A stretch of 64,000 nt of DNA from Frateuria edaphi (GTDB taxonomy: Bacteria; Pseudomonadota; Gammaproteobacteria; Xanthomonadales; Rhodanobacteraceae), in the NCBI RefSeq assembly GCF_021117405.1, contig NZ_CP088251.1, forward strand, positions 744,001 through 808,000, in the 5' to 3' direction. Numbering within the stretch: the first letter of the stretch is position 1; each line of letters begins with the position of its first letter. The translations under genes were made by a program, and so were the position numbers. The notes under the pieces were generated by a model, which ran no database searches, had not been told where the DNA came from, and saw only the letters and a list, made by a program, of their open reading frames with translations. Below are positions 9,489-19,948 of this stretch, in pieces.

Positions 9489-9676
9489 GCTCCCTCTCCC
9501 CTCCGGGGAGAGGGCTGGGGCGAGGGGTCAAGGCTTGCGGGAAGATCCGCACGAGCCAGATCAGGTCTAGTTGTCGGGACGAAAACCGGGTCGGCTCGGT
9601 GAGAGCTTCCCGCGAGCCCTGGCCCCTCGCCCCAACCCTCTCCCCCTGCTCCCATCAAAAATGGGGGAGAGGGAGC
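9489..9676. repeat. About 190-bp inverted-repeat element (MITE/REP-like)
   Basis: Two long arms, 9489-9544 and 9606-9676, are near-complements of each other and each contains its own hairpin of the CCCTCTCC/GGAGAGGG type. The right arm carries about 15 extra nt in its hairpin loop. The spacer of about 60 nt shows no ORF. Related hairpins occur at 19042, 35495, 50576, 52096 and 54442. It fills most of the fliT-pilZ gap. Confidence 0.65.
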
Positions 9677-9716
9677 GAACGTCGTCCTGCGGATGCGCTT
9701 CATTTGATAAGAGCTT

Positions 9717-9732
9717 GGGCCCGCAGCTTGCA
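9717..9732 (+). promoter_or_regulatory. Candidate sigma-54 promoter of the PilZ-like gene
   Basis: GGGCCCGCAGCTTGCA has GG (9718-9719) and GC (9730-9731) exactly 10 nt apart and a perfect TTGCA -12 box; the -24 box is degenerate (GGGCCC for TGGCAC). It would start transcription about 30 nt before ATG 9771. Confidence 0.4.
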
Positions 9733-9770
9733 TACTCCCCGCCGATGAAAGCCTCCGTCGGAGAAACGAC

Positions 9771-10325
9771 ATGACCGCCAGCGCCTGGAACGAGTTCGAG
9801 CAGCGCCTTGCCTGCGAGGACAGCTGGCACGCCGACAGCCAGGCGCTTGCCTGGCCGCTGCCCGAAGGACTCGCCCAGCGACTGGCCGAGCGCAATACCG
9901 CCGCGCTCGCTTCGGTGGCGGCGCTGGAGGAACGGCGCGTCGAAAGCGCCGATGACGACAGTCCGGTCATGCAGGAACTGTCGAGGCTGGATGCCAAGCT
10001 CAACGCGTTGATCGACATGATCAACCGCCTGGCGATGCCTGCCGAAACGTTGCCGCCCCGCCAGGCCTTGCGCTTCAACGCGATCGGCGCGGTATTGCCG
10101 GCGGCGCTGGTGCCCGCGGGCGACGCCCTGCTGCTGCGCCTGCGCTTCGACGCTTGCCCGGGCGTGCCGCTGGAGTTGCCCGCGCACATCGAGCGACGGT
10201 TCGCCGACGGCGGCGCGTTCGTCGCCTTCCACGCACTGGGCGATGGCGTTGCTGCGTCACTCGAAAGGTTCGTGTTTCGTCAACACCGACGCAAAGTGGC
10301 AGGTGCGCGCCAGGCCGCTCCGTGA
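9771..10325 (+). CDS. PilZ-like domain protein of the flagellar cluster
   Basis: This 184-residue cytoplasmic protein has an N-terminal helical part (about 1-90, with a predicted coiled region MQELSRLDAKLNALIDMINRLA) and a C-terminal beta-rich part containing PRQALRFNAIGAVLPA. RQALR resembles the PilZ RxxxR c-di-GMP motif, but the second motif (D/N-x-S-x-x-G) is not in its usual place, so c-di-GMP binding is doubtful. PilZ-type genes beside fliS/fleQ are known in xanthomonads. A role in adjusting motility is inferred from context. Confidence 0.6.
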   Translation: MTASAWNEFEQRLACEDSWHADSQALAWPLPEGLAQRLAERNTAALASVAALEERRVESADDDSPVMQELSRLDAKLNALIDMINRLAMPAETLPPRQALRFNAIGAVLPAALVPAGDALLLRLRFDACPGVPLELPAHIERRFADGGAFVAFHALGDGVAASLERFVFRQHRRKVAGARQAAP

Positions 10326-10705
10326 ATGCCGGTCGGCGCGACGTGAAGCGGTGCGCGCATCGCGCGTGAAGCACTTCACACTTTCGCGAGGTCACGCGTC
10401 GTCCGTTTGACGGTTGCCGACAGGGCGGTGTCGTGGTGTGTCACTCCTTCGACGGCCCCGTGGCGCCAGCAAACCGTCGCCGCTGCTCGGTTCTCGCGTA
10501 ACACCCTTTCGACGCAATCTTCACATGTGACGCATTAGGGCCATCCGCCCGTCCGCGGACAGCCGCAACGGCCGCCTGCGCTGGCCTTCTTCTTGCTCCC
10601 TCCCTCGCGTGACCGGTGACGGAAAGCCGGCGGTCCCAAGAAGTACGAACACTGCAGGACAGCCGGCGGTTCGTCGTTCAAAGCGTCAACGTGGAGGGCA
10701 TACAT
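10326..10705. other. Leader region upstream of fleQ, no gene seen
   Basis: This 380-nt stretch has no convincing ORF. It holds a small inverted repeat, GTGAAG-CA-CTTCAC (10366-10379), a TCACATGTGA palindrome near 10523, and a sigma-54-like site at 10582. The length suggests fleQ is controlled by more than one input. Confidence 0.4.
10582..10597 (+). promoter_or_regulatory. Candidate sigma-54 promoter upstream of fleQ
   Basis: TGGCCTTCTTCTTGCT keeps TGGC at -24 and TTGCT at -12, with GG and GC 10 nt apart. It lies about 110 nt before the chosen fleQ start. FleQ-type genes are usually sigma-70 dependent, so an RpoN promoter here would imply feedback. Confidence 0.38.
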
Positions 10706-12133
<1,428 letters not shown>

Positions 12134-12282
12134 AGCGGGAAACGGGAAGGGGAACGGGGGCGTCGGCCGCGCGCCGGTTCGGCGGCCCGCGCATCCGCCG
12201 ACATCCGTTTCCGCCCGGCCACTGTCCGCATCGCACGCCGCCTGGACCCGCACGTTTTCCCGTTTTCCGTTCCCCCTCCCCG

Positions 12283-12298
12283 TGGCACGCCTCGTGCA
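12283..12298 (+). promoter_or_regulatory. Sigma-54 promoter of the fliE operon
   Basis: TGGCACGCCTCGTGCA has a perfect -24 box (TGGCACG) and GTGCA at -12, with GG and GC 10 nt apart. It lies 40 nt before the fliE start and is the expected RpoN/FleQ target for fliEFGHIJ. Confidence 0.75.
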
Positions 12299-12337
12299 GT
12301 CATACCCCCAGAACCTGCCACGCGCCGGAAACCCGAC

Positions 12338-12661
12338 ATGAGCACGATCGACGTCAACAACCTGCTCGCCCAGATGCGCCAGATCTCCAGCCAGGTGCGT
12401 CCGGCGGAGACCGCGCTGAAGGCGGCGCCGGCGGCGAAGGCGGACTTCGGTGCGCTGCTGAAGGAATCGATCGGCAGCGTCGGCCAGAGCCAGCAGCAGG
12501 CGGGACAGATGGCGGCGGCGTTCGAGCGTGGCGATCCGGGCGCGGACCTGGGCCGCACGATGGTGGCGATCCAGAAGGCCGACCTCTCGCTGCGCACGAT
12601 GACCGAAGTGCGCAACAAGCTGGTCGATGCCTACAAGGAAATCATGAACATGCCGGTCTGA
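12338..12661 (+). CDS. fliE: Flagellar hook-basal body protein FliE
   Basis: FliE joins the MS ring to the rod and is among the first export substrates. The 107-residue product has the C-terminal signature DLGRTMVAIQKADLSLRTMTEVRNKLVDAYKEIMNMPV. It opens the fliEFGHIJ run, directly behind a sigma-54 promoter and the regulator gene. Confidence 0.95.
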   Translation: MSTIDVNNLLAQMRQISSQVRPAETALKAAPAAKADFGALLKESIGSVGQSQQQAGQMAAAFERGDPGADLGRTMVAIQKADLSLRTMTEVRNKLVDAYKEIMNMPV

Positions 12662-12708
12662 CCGCCGGCAACACGTTCTCCCCTTTGCTTTACGGATGAT
12701 TCGTTCCC

Positions 12709-14382
12709 ATGGCTGACAACGCCATCGCCACCACCGACAGCTCTGCCAACCGCTTCGATCTCAAGCAGCTTGCGCGCAGCCCGGCCTCGCGCCAGTTGCT
12801 GCTGCTGGTCGGCATGGCCGCGGCCGTGGCGCTGGGCGTGGCAGTGGTGCTGTGGTCGCGCGGACCCAACTGGGGCCTGCTCTACGCGGGCCTCGGCCAG
12901 CAGGACGCCGCGGCGATCACGCAGGCGCTGCAGTCGACCAACACGCCCTACCAGCTTGGCAACGACGGCAGCTCGATCATGGTGCCGGCCTCGGACCTCG
13001 CTGCGGTGCGCCTGCGCCTGGCCGGGCAGGGGCTGCCGCAGGGCACCGCCACCAACTCCGTGCCGCAAGCCGATTCGCCGTTCGGCATGAGCGACCTGGC
13101 CGAGCGCACGCGCTACCAGCAGATGCTCGAGACCGACCTGGGCAACACCATCGGCAGCCTGCAGGGCGTGCGCGCCGCGCGCGTGCACCTGGCGCTGGCC
13201 AAGCCCTCGGCCTTCATCCGCGACAGCCGCGAGGCCAGTGCCTCGGTGCTGGTCACGCTCTATCCGGGACGGCAACTGGACGCGAGCCAGGTGGCCGCGA
13301 TCGTGCATCTGGTCGCCGCCTCGGTGCCGGACCTGGACGCCAAGCAGGTGTCGGTGATCGACCAGCAGGGCCAGCTGCTCACCGGCAGCGACCCGGACAG
13401 CGCCGCCGCCGTCGGCGACAGCCGCCTGCGCCTGGCCACGCGGATCGAAAACAGCTACGCGCAACGCATCGAGGAATTGCTCACCCCATTGGTCGGGCCG
13501 GGCAAGGTGCACGCACAGGTCTCGGTGGACCTGGACTTCAGCGCCACCGAGAAGGCCAGCGAGACCTTCGACCACGAACACCCGGCGCTGCGCAGCGAAC
13601 AGACCAGCAGCGAACATCATGCCGATGGCACGGCCGCCGACGGTGGCGTGCCCGGCGCGCTCAGCAACCAGCCGCCGGTGATGGCCGCGCAGCCGACCGC
13701 GGCCAATCCCAACGCCGGCGGCAAGGCCGCCGTCGCGCCGGCGGCCGCCACCGCCCAGACCAACACCGGCGACAGCTCCTCCAGCGCCACCCGCAACTAC
13801 GAACTGGACCGCACCATCAGCCATACCAGCGACCCGGCCGGACGGCTGGCGCGCCTGAGCGTGGCGGTGGTGGTCGACAACAAGACCGTGAGCGGCCCCA
13901 AGGGCGACGCCAGCGTCCCGTTCACGCCGCAGGAACTGGACCACCTCACTCAACTGGCCAAGAACGCGGTCGGCTTCGACCAGACCCGCGGCGACAGCGT
14001 GAGCGTCATCAACCAGGCTTTCCGCACCGCGCCGGCCGCCGACGCGCCCGAGCAACTGCCGCTGTGGCAGCGCCCCGGCGCGCTGGACCTGATCAAGCAG
14101 GCCATCGGCGTGCTGATCGCGCTGATCGTCGCCTTCGGTCTCCTGCGCCCGCTGCTCAAGGGGCTGCTGCGCAGCGCGCCGCAACCGGCGCTCGCTGGCG
14201 CCGGGCGCGTGCCTACGGTTTCCGTGCGGATTGCCGATGACGATGACGAGGGGAACCGACTGTCGGGCCCACAGGTGATCGGTTATGAGCAGAAAGTGGG
14301 CCTGGCCCGACGCATGGTCAGCGACAACCCCAAGCAGGTGGCGCAGGTGGTCAGGAACTGGGTCGGCGAGGATGGCGGCTAA
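12709..14382 (+). CDS. fliF: Flagellar MS-ring protein FliF
   Basis: FliF forms the MS ring in the inner membrane, the base for rod, switch and export gate. The 557-residue product has an N-terminal TM segment (about 27-47), periplasmic ring-building domains (NWGLLYAGLGQQDAAAI; YQQMLETDLGNTIGSLQGV) and a low-complexity Ala/Asn/Thr insert (about 300-360). A second TM (about 465-485) precedes a cytoplasmic C-terminal tail with acidic residues that binds FliG. fliG starts 6 nt after the stop. Confidence 0.96.
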   Translation: MADNAIATTDSSANRFDLKQLARSPASRQLLLLVGMAAAVALGVAVVLWSRGPNWGLLYAGLGQQDAAAITQALQSTNTPYQLGNDGSSIMVPASDLAAVRLRLAGQGLPQGTATNSVPQADSPFGMSDLAERTRYQQMLETDLGNTIGSLQGVRAARVHLALAKPSAFIRDSREASASVLVTLYPGRQLDASQVAAIVHLVAASVPDLDAKQVSVIDQQGQLLTGSDPDSAAAVGDSRLRLATRIENSYAQRIEELLTPLVGPGKVHAQVSVDLDFSATEKASETFDHEHPALRSEQTSSEHHADGTAADGGVPGALSNQPPVMAAQPTAANPNAGGKAAVAPAAATAQTNTGDSSSSATRNYELDRTISHTSDPAGRLARLSVAVVVDNKTVSGPKGDASVPFTPQELDHLTQLAKNAVGFDQTRGDSVSVINQAFRTAPAADAPEQLPLWQRPGALDLIKQAIGVLIALIVAFGLLRPLLKGLLRSAPQPALAGAGRVPTVSVRIADDDDEGNRLSGPQVIGYEQKVGLARRMVSDNPKQVAQVVRNWVGEDGG

Positions 14383-14388
14383 GCGTCG

Positions 14389-15393
14389 ATGAAACAGGAA
14401 CCGCAAATCACCGGTGCGCAGCGCGCCGCGATCCTGCTGCTCACCCTGGGCGAGCAGGACGCCGCCGAGGTGCTCAAGCATCTGTCCGCACGCGACGTGC
14501 AGGCAGTCGGCCAGGCCATGGCCGTGCTGACCAGCGTGTCGCGCGAACAGGTCGACAAGGTGCTCACCCGGCTGCACGACGACATGGGCTCGCAGACCGC
14601 GCTCGGCGTCGGCACCGAGGACTACATCCGCAAGATCCTCACCAACGCGCTGGGCGAGACCAAGGCGGGCAACCTGATCGACCGCATCCTGCTGGGCCGT
14701 TCCAGCAAGGGGCTCGAATCGCTCAAGTGGATGGAAGGCCGCGCCATCGCCGAGATGGTCGGCCAGGAACATCCGCAGATCATCGCGCTGGTGCTGGCGC
14801 ACCTGGAACACGACCAGGCCGCCGAAGTGCTCGGCTACCTGCCGGGCCGCACCCGCTCGGACGCGATCATGCGCATCGCCACGCTCGATGGCGTGCAGCC
14901 GCATGCGCTCAACGAGCTGGACGAAATCATGGAGCGCCAGTTCTCCGGCAACACCAACAAGTTGAAGTCCGCCAGCGTGGGCGGCCTCAAGGCCGCGGCC
15001 AACATCCTCAACGCGATGGAATCCTCGCGCGAGGCCGAACTGATGGCCGCCATCCGCAGCCACGACCCGGGCCTGGGCAGCAAGATCGAAGACCTGATGT
15101 TCGTCTTCGACGACCTGGTGGAGCTGGACGACCGTTCGATGCAGGCGCTGCTGCGCGAAGTGCCTTCGCCGCGCCTCATCGTGGCGCTCAAGGGCGCCGA
15201 GCCGTCGATCCGCGAAAAGATGTTCGCCAACATGTCCAAGCGCGCCGCCGACATGCTGCGCGACGACCTGGAAGTGGCCGGGCCCGTGCGCGTGTCCGAG
15301 GTGGACGCCGCGCAGAAGGAAATCCTCGGCATCGCCCGGCGCCTGGCCGATGCCGGCCAGATCACCCTCGGCGGCTCGGATGACCTGGTCTGA
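14389..15393 (+). CDS. fliG: Flagellar motor switch protein FliG
   Basis: FliG is the torque-transmitting rotor protein that contacts the stator. The 334-residue product shows the EHPQIIALVLAHLEHDQAAEVL motif of the middle domain. Its C-terminal torque helix region (VFDDLVELDDRSMQALLREV) retains charged residues thought to face the stator. The product begins MKQEPQITGAQRAAILLLTLG, a normal FliG N-terminus. It overlaps fliH by 1 nt. Confidence 0.97.
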   Translation: MKQEPQITGAQRAAILLLTLGEQDAAEVLKHLSARDVQAVGQAMAVLTSVSREQVDKVLTRLHDDMGSQTALGVGTEDYIRKILTNALGETKAGNLIDRILLGRSSKGLESLKWMEGRAIAEMVGQEHPQIIALVLAHLEHDQAAEVLGYLPGRTRSDAIMRIATLDGVQPHALNELDEIMERQFSGNTNKLKSASVGGLKAAANILNAMESSREAELMAAIRSHDPGLGSKIEDLMFVFDDLVELDDRSMQALLREVPSPRLIVALKGAEPSIREKMFANMSKRAADMLRDDLEVAGPVRVSEVDAAQKEILGIARRLADAGQITLGGSDDLV

Positions 15394-16007
15394 TGAGCGC
15401 CGTCCTCAACCGCGACGCGGTCGCCGGCTACCAGCGCTGGGAGCCGCCGCAGATGGGCGACGCGCCGTCGCAGGCGCCCGCCGAGCCGGCCAACCATCCC
15501 ACCGTCAGCGACCTGGAAACGCTCCAGCAGCAGGCGCGTGAGGAAGGCCATGCCGCCGGCCTCGCCCAGGGCCTGGCCGAGGCGCGCGCGCAGGGGCGCG
15601 AGCGCGTCGCAAGGCTGGAGGCGATCTGCGCCCAGGCGGCGCGCCCGCTCGACGCGCTCGATGCCGCGGTGGAACAGGAGCTTGCGCAACTGGCGCTGCT
15701 CGTCGCACGACGCGTGATCGCGGAGGAACTGGCGACCCGCCCGGAGCTGATCGTGCAGGCCGTACGCCAGGCCGTCGCCGCGCTGCCGGCCGCCACGCGC
15801 GAGCTGCGCGTGCGCCTGCATCCGGACGACCTGGCGCTGATGCGCGAGCTGGAGGCCGCCGAGACGCACTGGCAACTGGTAGCCGATCCCGCCCTCAAGC
15901 GCGGCGACTGCCTGCTCGAAAGCGAACGATCGCGGCTCGATGCGCGATTGGAGACGCGCCTGGCCGTGATGATCGATGCCGTACTGGGTGACGAGACCGG
16001 CGCATGA
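15393..16007 (+). CDS. fliH: Flagellar export ATPase regulator FliH
   Basis: FliH is the peripheral stalk that holds and restrains the export ATPase FliI. The 204-residue protein has a Glu/Ala/Gln-rich central coiled region with GxxxG-like repeats ([19 protein letters not shown]) and a C-terminal V-type-E-subunit-like domain ([15 protein letters not shown]). Gene order fliG-fliH-fliI and the ATG overlapping the fliG stop support the call. Confidence 0.9.
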   Translation: MSAVLNRDAVAGYQRWEPPQMGDAPSQAPAEPANHPTVSDLETLQQQAREEGHAAGLAQGLAEARAQGRERVARLEAICAQAARPLDALDAAVEQELAQLALLVARRVIAEELATRPELIVQAVRQAVAALPAATRELRVRLHPDDLALMRELEAAETHWQLVADPALKRGDCLLESERSRLDARLETRLAVMIDAVLGDETGA

Positions 16008-16047
16008 GCCTTCGTCGCCACCCGCTTTCCCGCAAAGAGCCCGCGGC

Positions 16048-17385
16048 ATGAACGCCTGGTCGCAGCAACTGGCCCGCCGCCGCCAGCGCGCGCAGGCGGC
16101 CCATACGCTCACGGTCGAAGGACGATTGCGCCGCGTGGTCGGGCTCACGCTCGAGGCCGAAGGCTGCGAAGCCGCGCTCGGCGCGCGCTGCCTGGTCGAC
16201 ACCGCCGACGGCAGCCAGCTCGACACCGAGGTGGTCGGCTTCGCCGACGAACGCCTGTTGCTGATGCCCGTCGGCGAGATGCACGGCGTGCTGCCCAACG
16301 CCCGCGTGCGCCCGCTCAGCGACGCCGGCGGCCTGCCGGTGGGCGCGGGCCTGCTCGGACGCGTGATCGGCGCCGACGGCGTGCCGCTCGATGGCATGGG
16401 TCCGCTGGACACCGGCGAACATGCCGCGCTCAAGGCCGAACCGATCAACCCGATGGCGCGAAAGCCCATCGACACCCCGCTGGACACGGGCGTGCGCGCG
16501 ATCAACGCGCTGCTCACCGTCGGTCGCGGCCAGCGCCTGGGCCTGTTCGCCGGCTCCGGCGTGGGCAAGTCCACGCTGCTGGGCATGATGACCAAATACA
16601 CCGATGCCGACGTCGTGGTCGTCGGCCTGATCGGCGAGCGCGGCCGCGAAGTGAAGGAGTTTGTCGAGCACACGCTGGGCGTGGAAGGGCGCCGCCGCGC
16701 GGTGATCGTCGCCGCCCCGGCCGACGCGCCGCCGCTCAAGCGCCTGCGCGGCGCGCAGTACGCCACCGCGATCGCCGAGTGGTTCCGCGACCGCGGCCAG
16801 CGCGTGCTGCTGCTGATGGATTCGCTCACCCGCTACGCCCAGGCCCAGCGCGAGATCGCGCTGGCCATCGGCGAGCCGCCGGCGACCAAGGGCTATCCGC
16901 CGTCGGTGTTCGCCATGCTGCCGGCGCTGGTCGAACGCGCCGGCAACGATGCCGGCGGTGTCGGCTCGATCACCGCCTTCTACACCGTGCTGACCGAAGG
17001 CGACGATTACCGCCACGATCCGATCGCCGACGCGGCGCGCGCGATCCTGGACGGCCACATCGTGCTCTCGCGCGACCTGGCCGAGGCCGGCCACTACCCG
17101 GCGATCGACATCGAAGCCTCGATCAGCCGCGTGATGCCGGCGGTCACCGCCCGCGAGCACCAGCGCGCCGCGCAGCGTTTCCGTCAGGTCTATTCGGCCT
17201 ACCGCCAGCAGCGCGACCTGATCGCGGTGGGCGCCTACCAGAAGGGATCCGACCCGCAGGTCGACCAGGCCATCGTGATGTGGCCCCGCCTGCGCGCGTT
17301 CCTGCAGCAGGAAGTGGACGAACCGATGAGCCTCGCCGACGGCATCGCCGCCCTCAACGCCCTGGCCGCCGAGGCCACGCAGTGA
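16048..17385 (+). CDS. fliI: Flagellum-specific export ATPase FliI
   Basis: FliI is the hexameric ATPase that prepares substrates for export. The 445-residue product has Walker A GSGVGKST (from about 170), Walker [11 protein letters not shown], and the F1-beta-like [19 protein letters not shown] region. The frame is open from 15976, but ATG 16048 ([13 protein letters not shown]) gives the normal FliI length and leaves fliH almost free of overlap. The stop overlaps the GTG start of fliJ by 4 nt. Confidence 0.95.
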   Translation: MNAWSQQLARRRQRAQAAHTLTVEGRLRRVVGLTLEAEGCEAALGARCLVDTADGSQLDTEVVGFADERLLLMPVGEMHGVLPNARVRPLSDAGGLPVGAGLLGRVIGADGVPLDGMGPLDTGEHAALKAEPINPMARKPIDTPLDTGVRAINALLTVGRGQRLGLFAGSGVGKSTLLGMMTKYTDADVVVVGLIGERGREVKEFVEHTLGVEGRRRAVIVAAPADAPPLKRLRGAQYATAIAEWFRDRGQRVLLLMDSLTRYAQAQREIALAIGEPPATKGYPPSVFAMLPALVERAGNDAGGVGSITAFYTVLTEGDDYRHDPIADAARAILDGHIVLSRDLAEAGHYPAIDIEASISRVMPAVTAREHQRAAQRFRQVYSAYRQQRDLIAVGAYQKGSDPQVDQAIVMWPRLRAFLQQEVDEPMSLADGIAALNALAAEATQ

Positions 17386-17810
17386 GCAAGCGCGCCGACC
17401 GACTGCAACCGGCCGCCGACCAGGCCAAACAGCGCAGCGAAGATGCGGTGCTCAAGCTCGCCGAGCAGCAGCAGCGGCTGGCCAAGGCCGAGCGCCAGCT
17501 TGCCGAACTGCGCGGCTACCGCCAGGAGTACGCCAGCCCCGGCGTCGGCGGTTTGACGGCCGTAGCGCTGATGAACCGCCAGCAATTCGTCGAGCGCATC
17601 GACCGCGCGATCGACCAGCAGGTGCTGGAGATCGAACGCCAGCGCCAATCGCTCGATCAGATGCGCGGGTCCTGGCGCGACGCGCATGCCCGCGAAGCCG
17701 CGCTGGACAACGTGATCGACCGTTATCGCGAGCAGGAACGCAAGACCGAGGAGCGCCGCGAGCAGAACGACATCGACGAGCGCATGCAGCATCGGCGACC
17801 CGCCCGATAG
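17382..17810 (+). CDS. fliJ: Flagellar export chaperone-escort protein FliJ
   Basis: FliJ is a small coiled-coil protein that resembles the gamma stalk of ATP synthases and couples FliI to the export gate. The 142-residue product is almost wholly helical and rich in Arg, Glu and Gln ([26 protein letters not shown]). The start is the GTG at 17382, inside the GTGA overlap with fliI. The same frame is open upstream through fliI but only as a shadow. Confidence 0.9.
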   Translation: MSKRADRLQPAADQAKQRSEDAVLKLAEQQQRLAKAERQLAELRGYRQEYASPGVGGLTAVALMNRQQFVERIDRAIDQQVLEIERQRQSLDQMRGSWRDAHAREAALDNVIDRYREQERKTEERREQNDIDERMQHRRPAR

Positions 17811-17877
17811 GCCTTGGCGCGAAGTTTGCTGGACTGACTCGACGCATGCCGTTTGAAGCCTTGATGAGGAAGTGCCC

Positions 17878-18891
17878 ATGAGCGCGACCACCGCCGCCGT
17901 GAACCCCGTCCAGCCGGCTCCGCCGCCGGCCCGCCCTGCCGCGGACCCGGCCGCCCGGTCGGACGACAGCCGCTTCGACCGCCACCTGGACGCCGCCCGC
18001 CAGCAGCACGGCGAGTCGCAGGACAAGCCGGCGCAGGACGAGGGCAAGCATGAGGTGGCGAAGGCCAAGGGTTCCTCGAAGACCGACGCCGACAAACAGA
18101 AGCCGGCCGACGCAAGCGCGAAGGACCCGAGCGACGCGGATGCCGCCGCGCTGGCGGCGGCCATGCTGGCGCTGATCGGCCAGGCCGCGCCGGCCAAGCC
18201 GCTCGCCGCGGCCGGCATGCCGGCGCATGCGGCGACCGGCGCCATCGCCGATGGCGCCGCCGCCAAGGCGCCGGCCGCGCTGGTGTTGCTCGCCAATACC
18301 GCGGCCGCGGCAGCGACGGCCAAGCCAGCGATCAGCCTCGATGCCAATGCGTTGGCGCCGATGCTGGCCAAGCCCGCCGAGCAGAAGGACGCGTCGATCG
18401 ATGTCGCGCAGCTGGGCAGCCTGTCCGCCAACCCGATGCCCGTGCCCGACGCCGGCACGACCGCGGCGCCGGCGCACAACCTCAACCTCGCCAGCCCCGC
18501 CGGCACGCCGGCCTTCGCGCAGGAGCTGGGCCAGCACGTGGTCTGGCTGGGCCAGCAGGACGTCAAGCAGGCGCGCATCCGTTTGCATCCGGAAGACCTG
18601 GGCACGCTCGACGTCAAGGTCAGCCTGAACCACGACCGCGTCGACGTGAGTTTCGCCGTGCAGCATCCGGCGGCCGTGCACGCCGTGCAGCAGACCCTGC
18701 CGCAGCTGGACGCGTTGCTGGCGCAGCATGGCCTGGCGCTGGGCCAGGCCGACGTGGGCCAGCGCCAGCAGCATGGCGAAGGTGGTCGTGGTGGCGAGGC
18801 GGCGGGTGCGATCGGAGAGGTCGACGCCGAACCGGCCGTGATGGCCAGCATGCCGGTGGCCGCGCTCGGGATGCTCGATACGTTCGCCTGA
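17878..18891 (+). CDS. fliK: Flagellar hook-length control protein FliK
   Basis: FliK measures the hook and triggers the export specificity switch through FlhB. The 337-residue protein has a long Ala/Pro/Lys-rich N-terminal ruler region. The conserved C-terminal domain (about 225-320) has the signature KQARIRLHPEDLGTLDVKVSLNHDRVDVSFAVQHPAAVHAVQQTLPQLDALL split over its length. ATG 17878 is preferred to GTG 17872 because AGGA (17867-17870) precedes it. A 527-nt gap with the fliL promoter follows. A second FliK-like gene lies at 38381. Confidence 0.93.
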   Translation: MSATTAAVNPVQPAPPPARPAADPAARSDDSRFDRHLDAARQQHGESQDKPAQDEGKHEVAKAKGSSKTDADKQKPADASAKDPSDADAAALAAAMLALIGQAAPAKPLAAAGMPAHAATGAIADGAAAKAPAALVLLANTAAAAATAKPAISLDANALAPMLAKPAEQKDASIDVAQLGSLSANPMPVPDAGTTAAPAHNLNLASPAGTPAFAQELGQHVVWLGQQDVKQARIRLHPEDLGTLDVKVSLNHDRVDVSFAVQHPAAVHAVQQTLPQLDALLAQHGLALGQADVGQRQQHGEGGRGGEAAGAIGEVDAEPAVMASMPVAALGMLDTFA

Positions 18892-19041
18892 CGCGGAGCG
18901 CCCTGCGACTCTGGTCTGCGGCCTGCGCCCCAAGGTGAACGGGGTTTTCCGGTCGTTCTTCCCGCAACGTTTCCATCGTCCCATCCTTGCCGAGCGCAGG
19001 CGCGCAGCGCCGAAACCGAAGCGCCTCGCCCCGGCCCAATC

Positions 19042-19060
19042 CCTCTCCCGCCAGGAGAGG
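19042..19060. repeat. CCTCTCC/GGAGAGG hairpin
   Basis: A 7-bp perfect stem with a 5-nt loop in the fliK-fliL gap. It is one of several related hairpins in intergenic DNA of this window. Confidence 0.45.
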
Positions 19061-19336
19061 TGCCGAAGGGCGGGTGGGAGTCCGGGCAAAGCAGGGCGCA
19101 TCGGCGCCATCGAACGGTCCTCCCGACGCTTCTCCCGATGGGAGAGCGTGGCCGAGCCTCGCGTGCCTCGCCCATCCCGTTCGCGCTGAGCGCAGGCGCA
19201 CCGCGCCCGAAGTCGGAGCGCTCCCGACCCGCCGATTTCCAGACACCCGTCGTGATCGCGACGCGCCCGTTCCCCGGCGCGCGTCAAGAAAGCGCCGCGC
19301 CTGCCGCAAACCAAGCAGGACCAAGCCCTCCCGCCG

Positions 19337-19352
19337 TGGCACGCGGATTGCA
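19337..19352 (+). promoter_or_regulatory. Sigma-54 promoter of the fliL operon
   Basis: TGGCACGCGGATTGCA is a perfect match to TGGCACG-N4-TTGCA, with GG and GC 10 nt apart. It lies about 70 nt before fliL and should drive fliLMNOPQR and possibly flhB under RpoN and FleQ. Confidence 0.82.
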
Positions 19353-19418
19353 ACAAGGTCCCTGCAAGGTGGCGCCCCCGGGAGCCAACAAGAAAAACAA
19401 CACCGAGGTTTTCAAGGC

Positions 19419-19934
19419 ATGGCAATTACGGAAGAAGAAGCGGTAGCGGTGGCGCCACCGAAGAAAAAGCGCTCGCTGCTGGTGATCGGCCTGGTGGTGG
19501 CGCTGCTGGCGGTGTCCGGCGCGTGCGCGTACCTGTTCGTATCGCACGGGCAGCACAAGCCCGCCACGGCGGCGGCCGGTAAGGACGCCGGCGACGCCCA
19601 GCCGACCAAGATCCAGCCCGAATACTTCCTGCCGCTGGACCCGGCTTTCGTCGTCAACTTCCGCGACGACGACGCCATGCGCTACCTGCAGGTCGGCGTG
19701 ACCCTGATGTCGCACGACCAGGCCGCGCTGGACACCGTCAAGGGTGTGGACCCGGTCGTGCGCAACGCGCTGGTGATGCTGTTCAGCCGCCAGAACTACT
19801 CGATCCTCAGCGACCCCGTCGGCAAGCAGAAGCTGCAGGCCGATGCGCTGGACGCGGTGCGCAAGATCGTCGCGGCGCGCACCGGCAAGCCCGGCATCGA
19901 CGCGTTGTACTTCACCAGCTTCGTGATGCAGTGA
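19419..19934 (+). CDS. fliL: Flagellar basal-body-associated protein FliL
   Basis: FliL is a single-pass inner-membrane protein that surrounds and supports the stators. The 171-residue product has a short Lys-rich cytoplasmic N-terminus, one TM helix (about 19-41, LLVIGLVVALLAVSGACAYLF) and a periplasmic stomatin-like domain (YFLPLDPAFVVNFRDDDAMRYLQVGVTLM). The frame is open upstream, but ATG 19419 is the only start placed correctly after the promoter. Confidence 0.94.
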   Translation: MAITEEEAVAVAPPKKKRSLLVIGLVVALLAVSGACAYLFVSHGQHKPATAAAGKDAGDAQPTKIQPEYFLPLDPAFVVNFRDDDAMRYLQVGVTLMSHDQAALDTVKGVDPVVRNALVMLFSRQNYSILSDPVGKQKLQADALDAVRKIVAARTGKPGIDALYFTSFVMQ

Positions 19935-19948
19935 GGCCCTGAGCGCCC

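Larger units (their letters stand above)
18892..19418. other. Long fliK-fliL intergenic region with hairpins and promoter
   Basis: No convincing ORF is seen in this 527-nt stretch. It contains a CCTCTCC/GGAGAGG hairpin (19042-19060), two diverged direct copies of a GAGCGCAGGCGC-type segment (near 18992 and 19189), and the fliL sigma-54 promoter (19337). The first half looks like decayed repeat DNA. Confidence 0.5.

Noticed and set aside
10520-10535. A TCACATGTGA palindrome upstream of fleQ as a CRP/Clp site
   Set aside because: The half-sites are in the reverse order to the TGTGA-N6-TCACA consensus, so it is not a convincing site.
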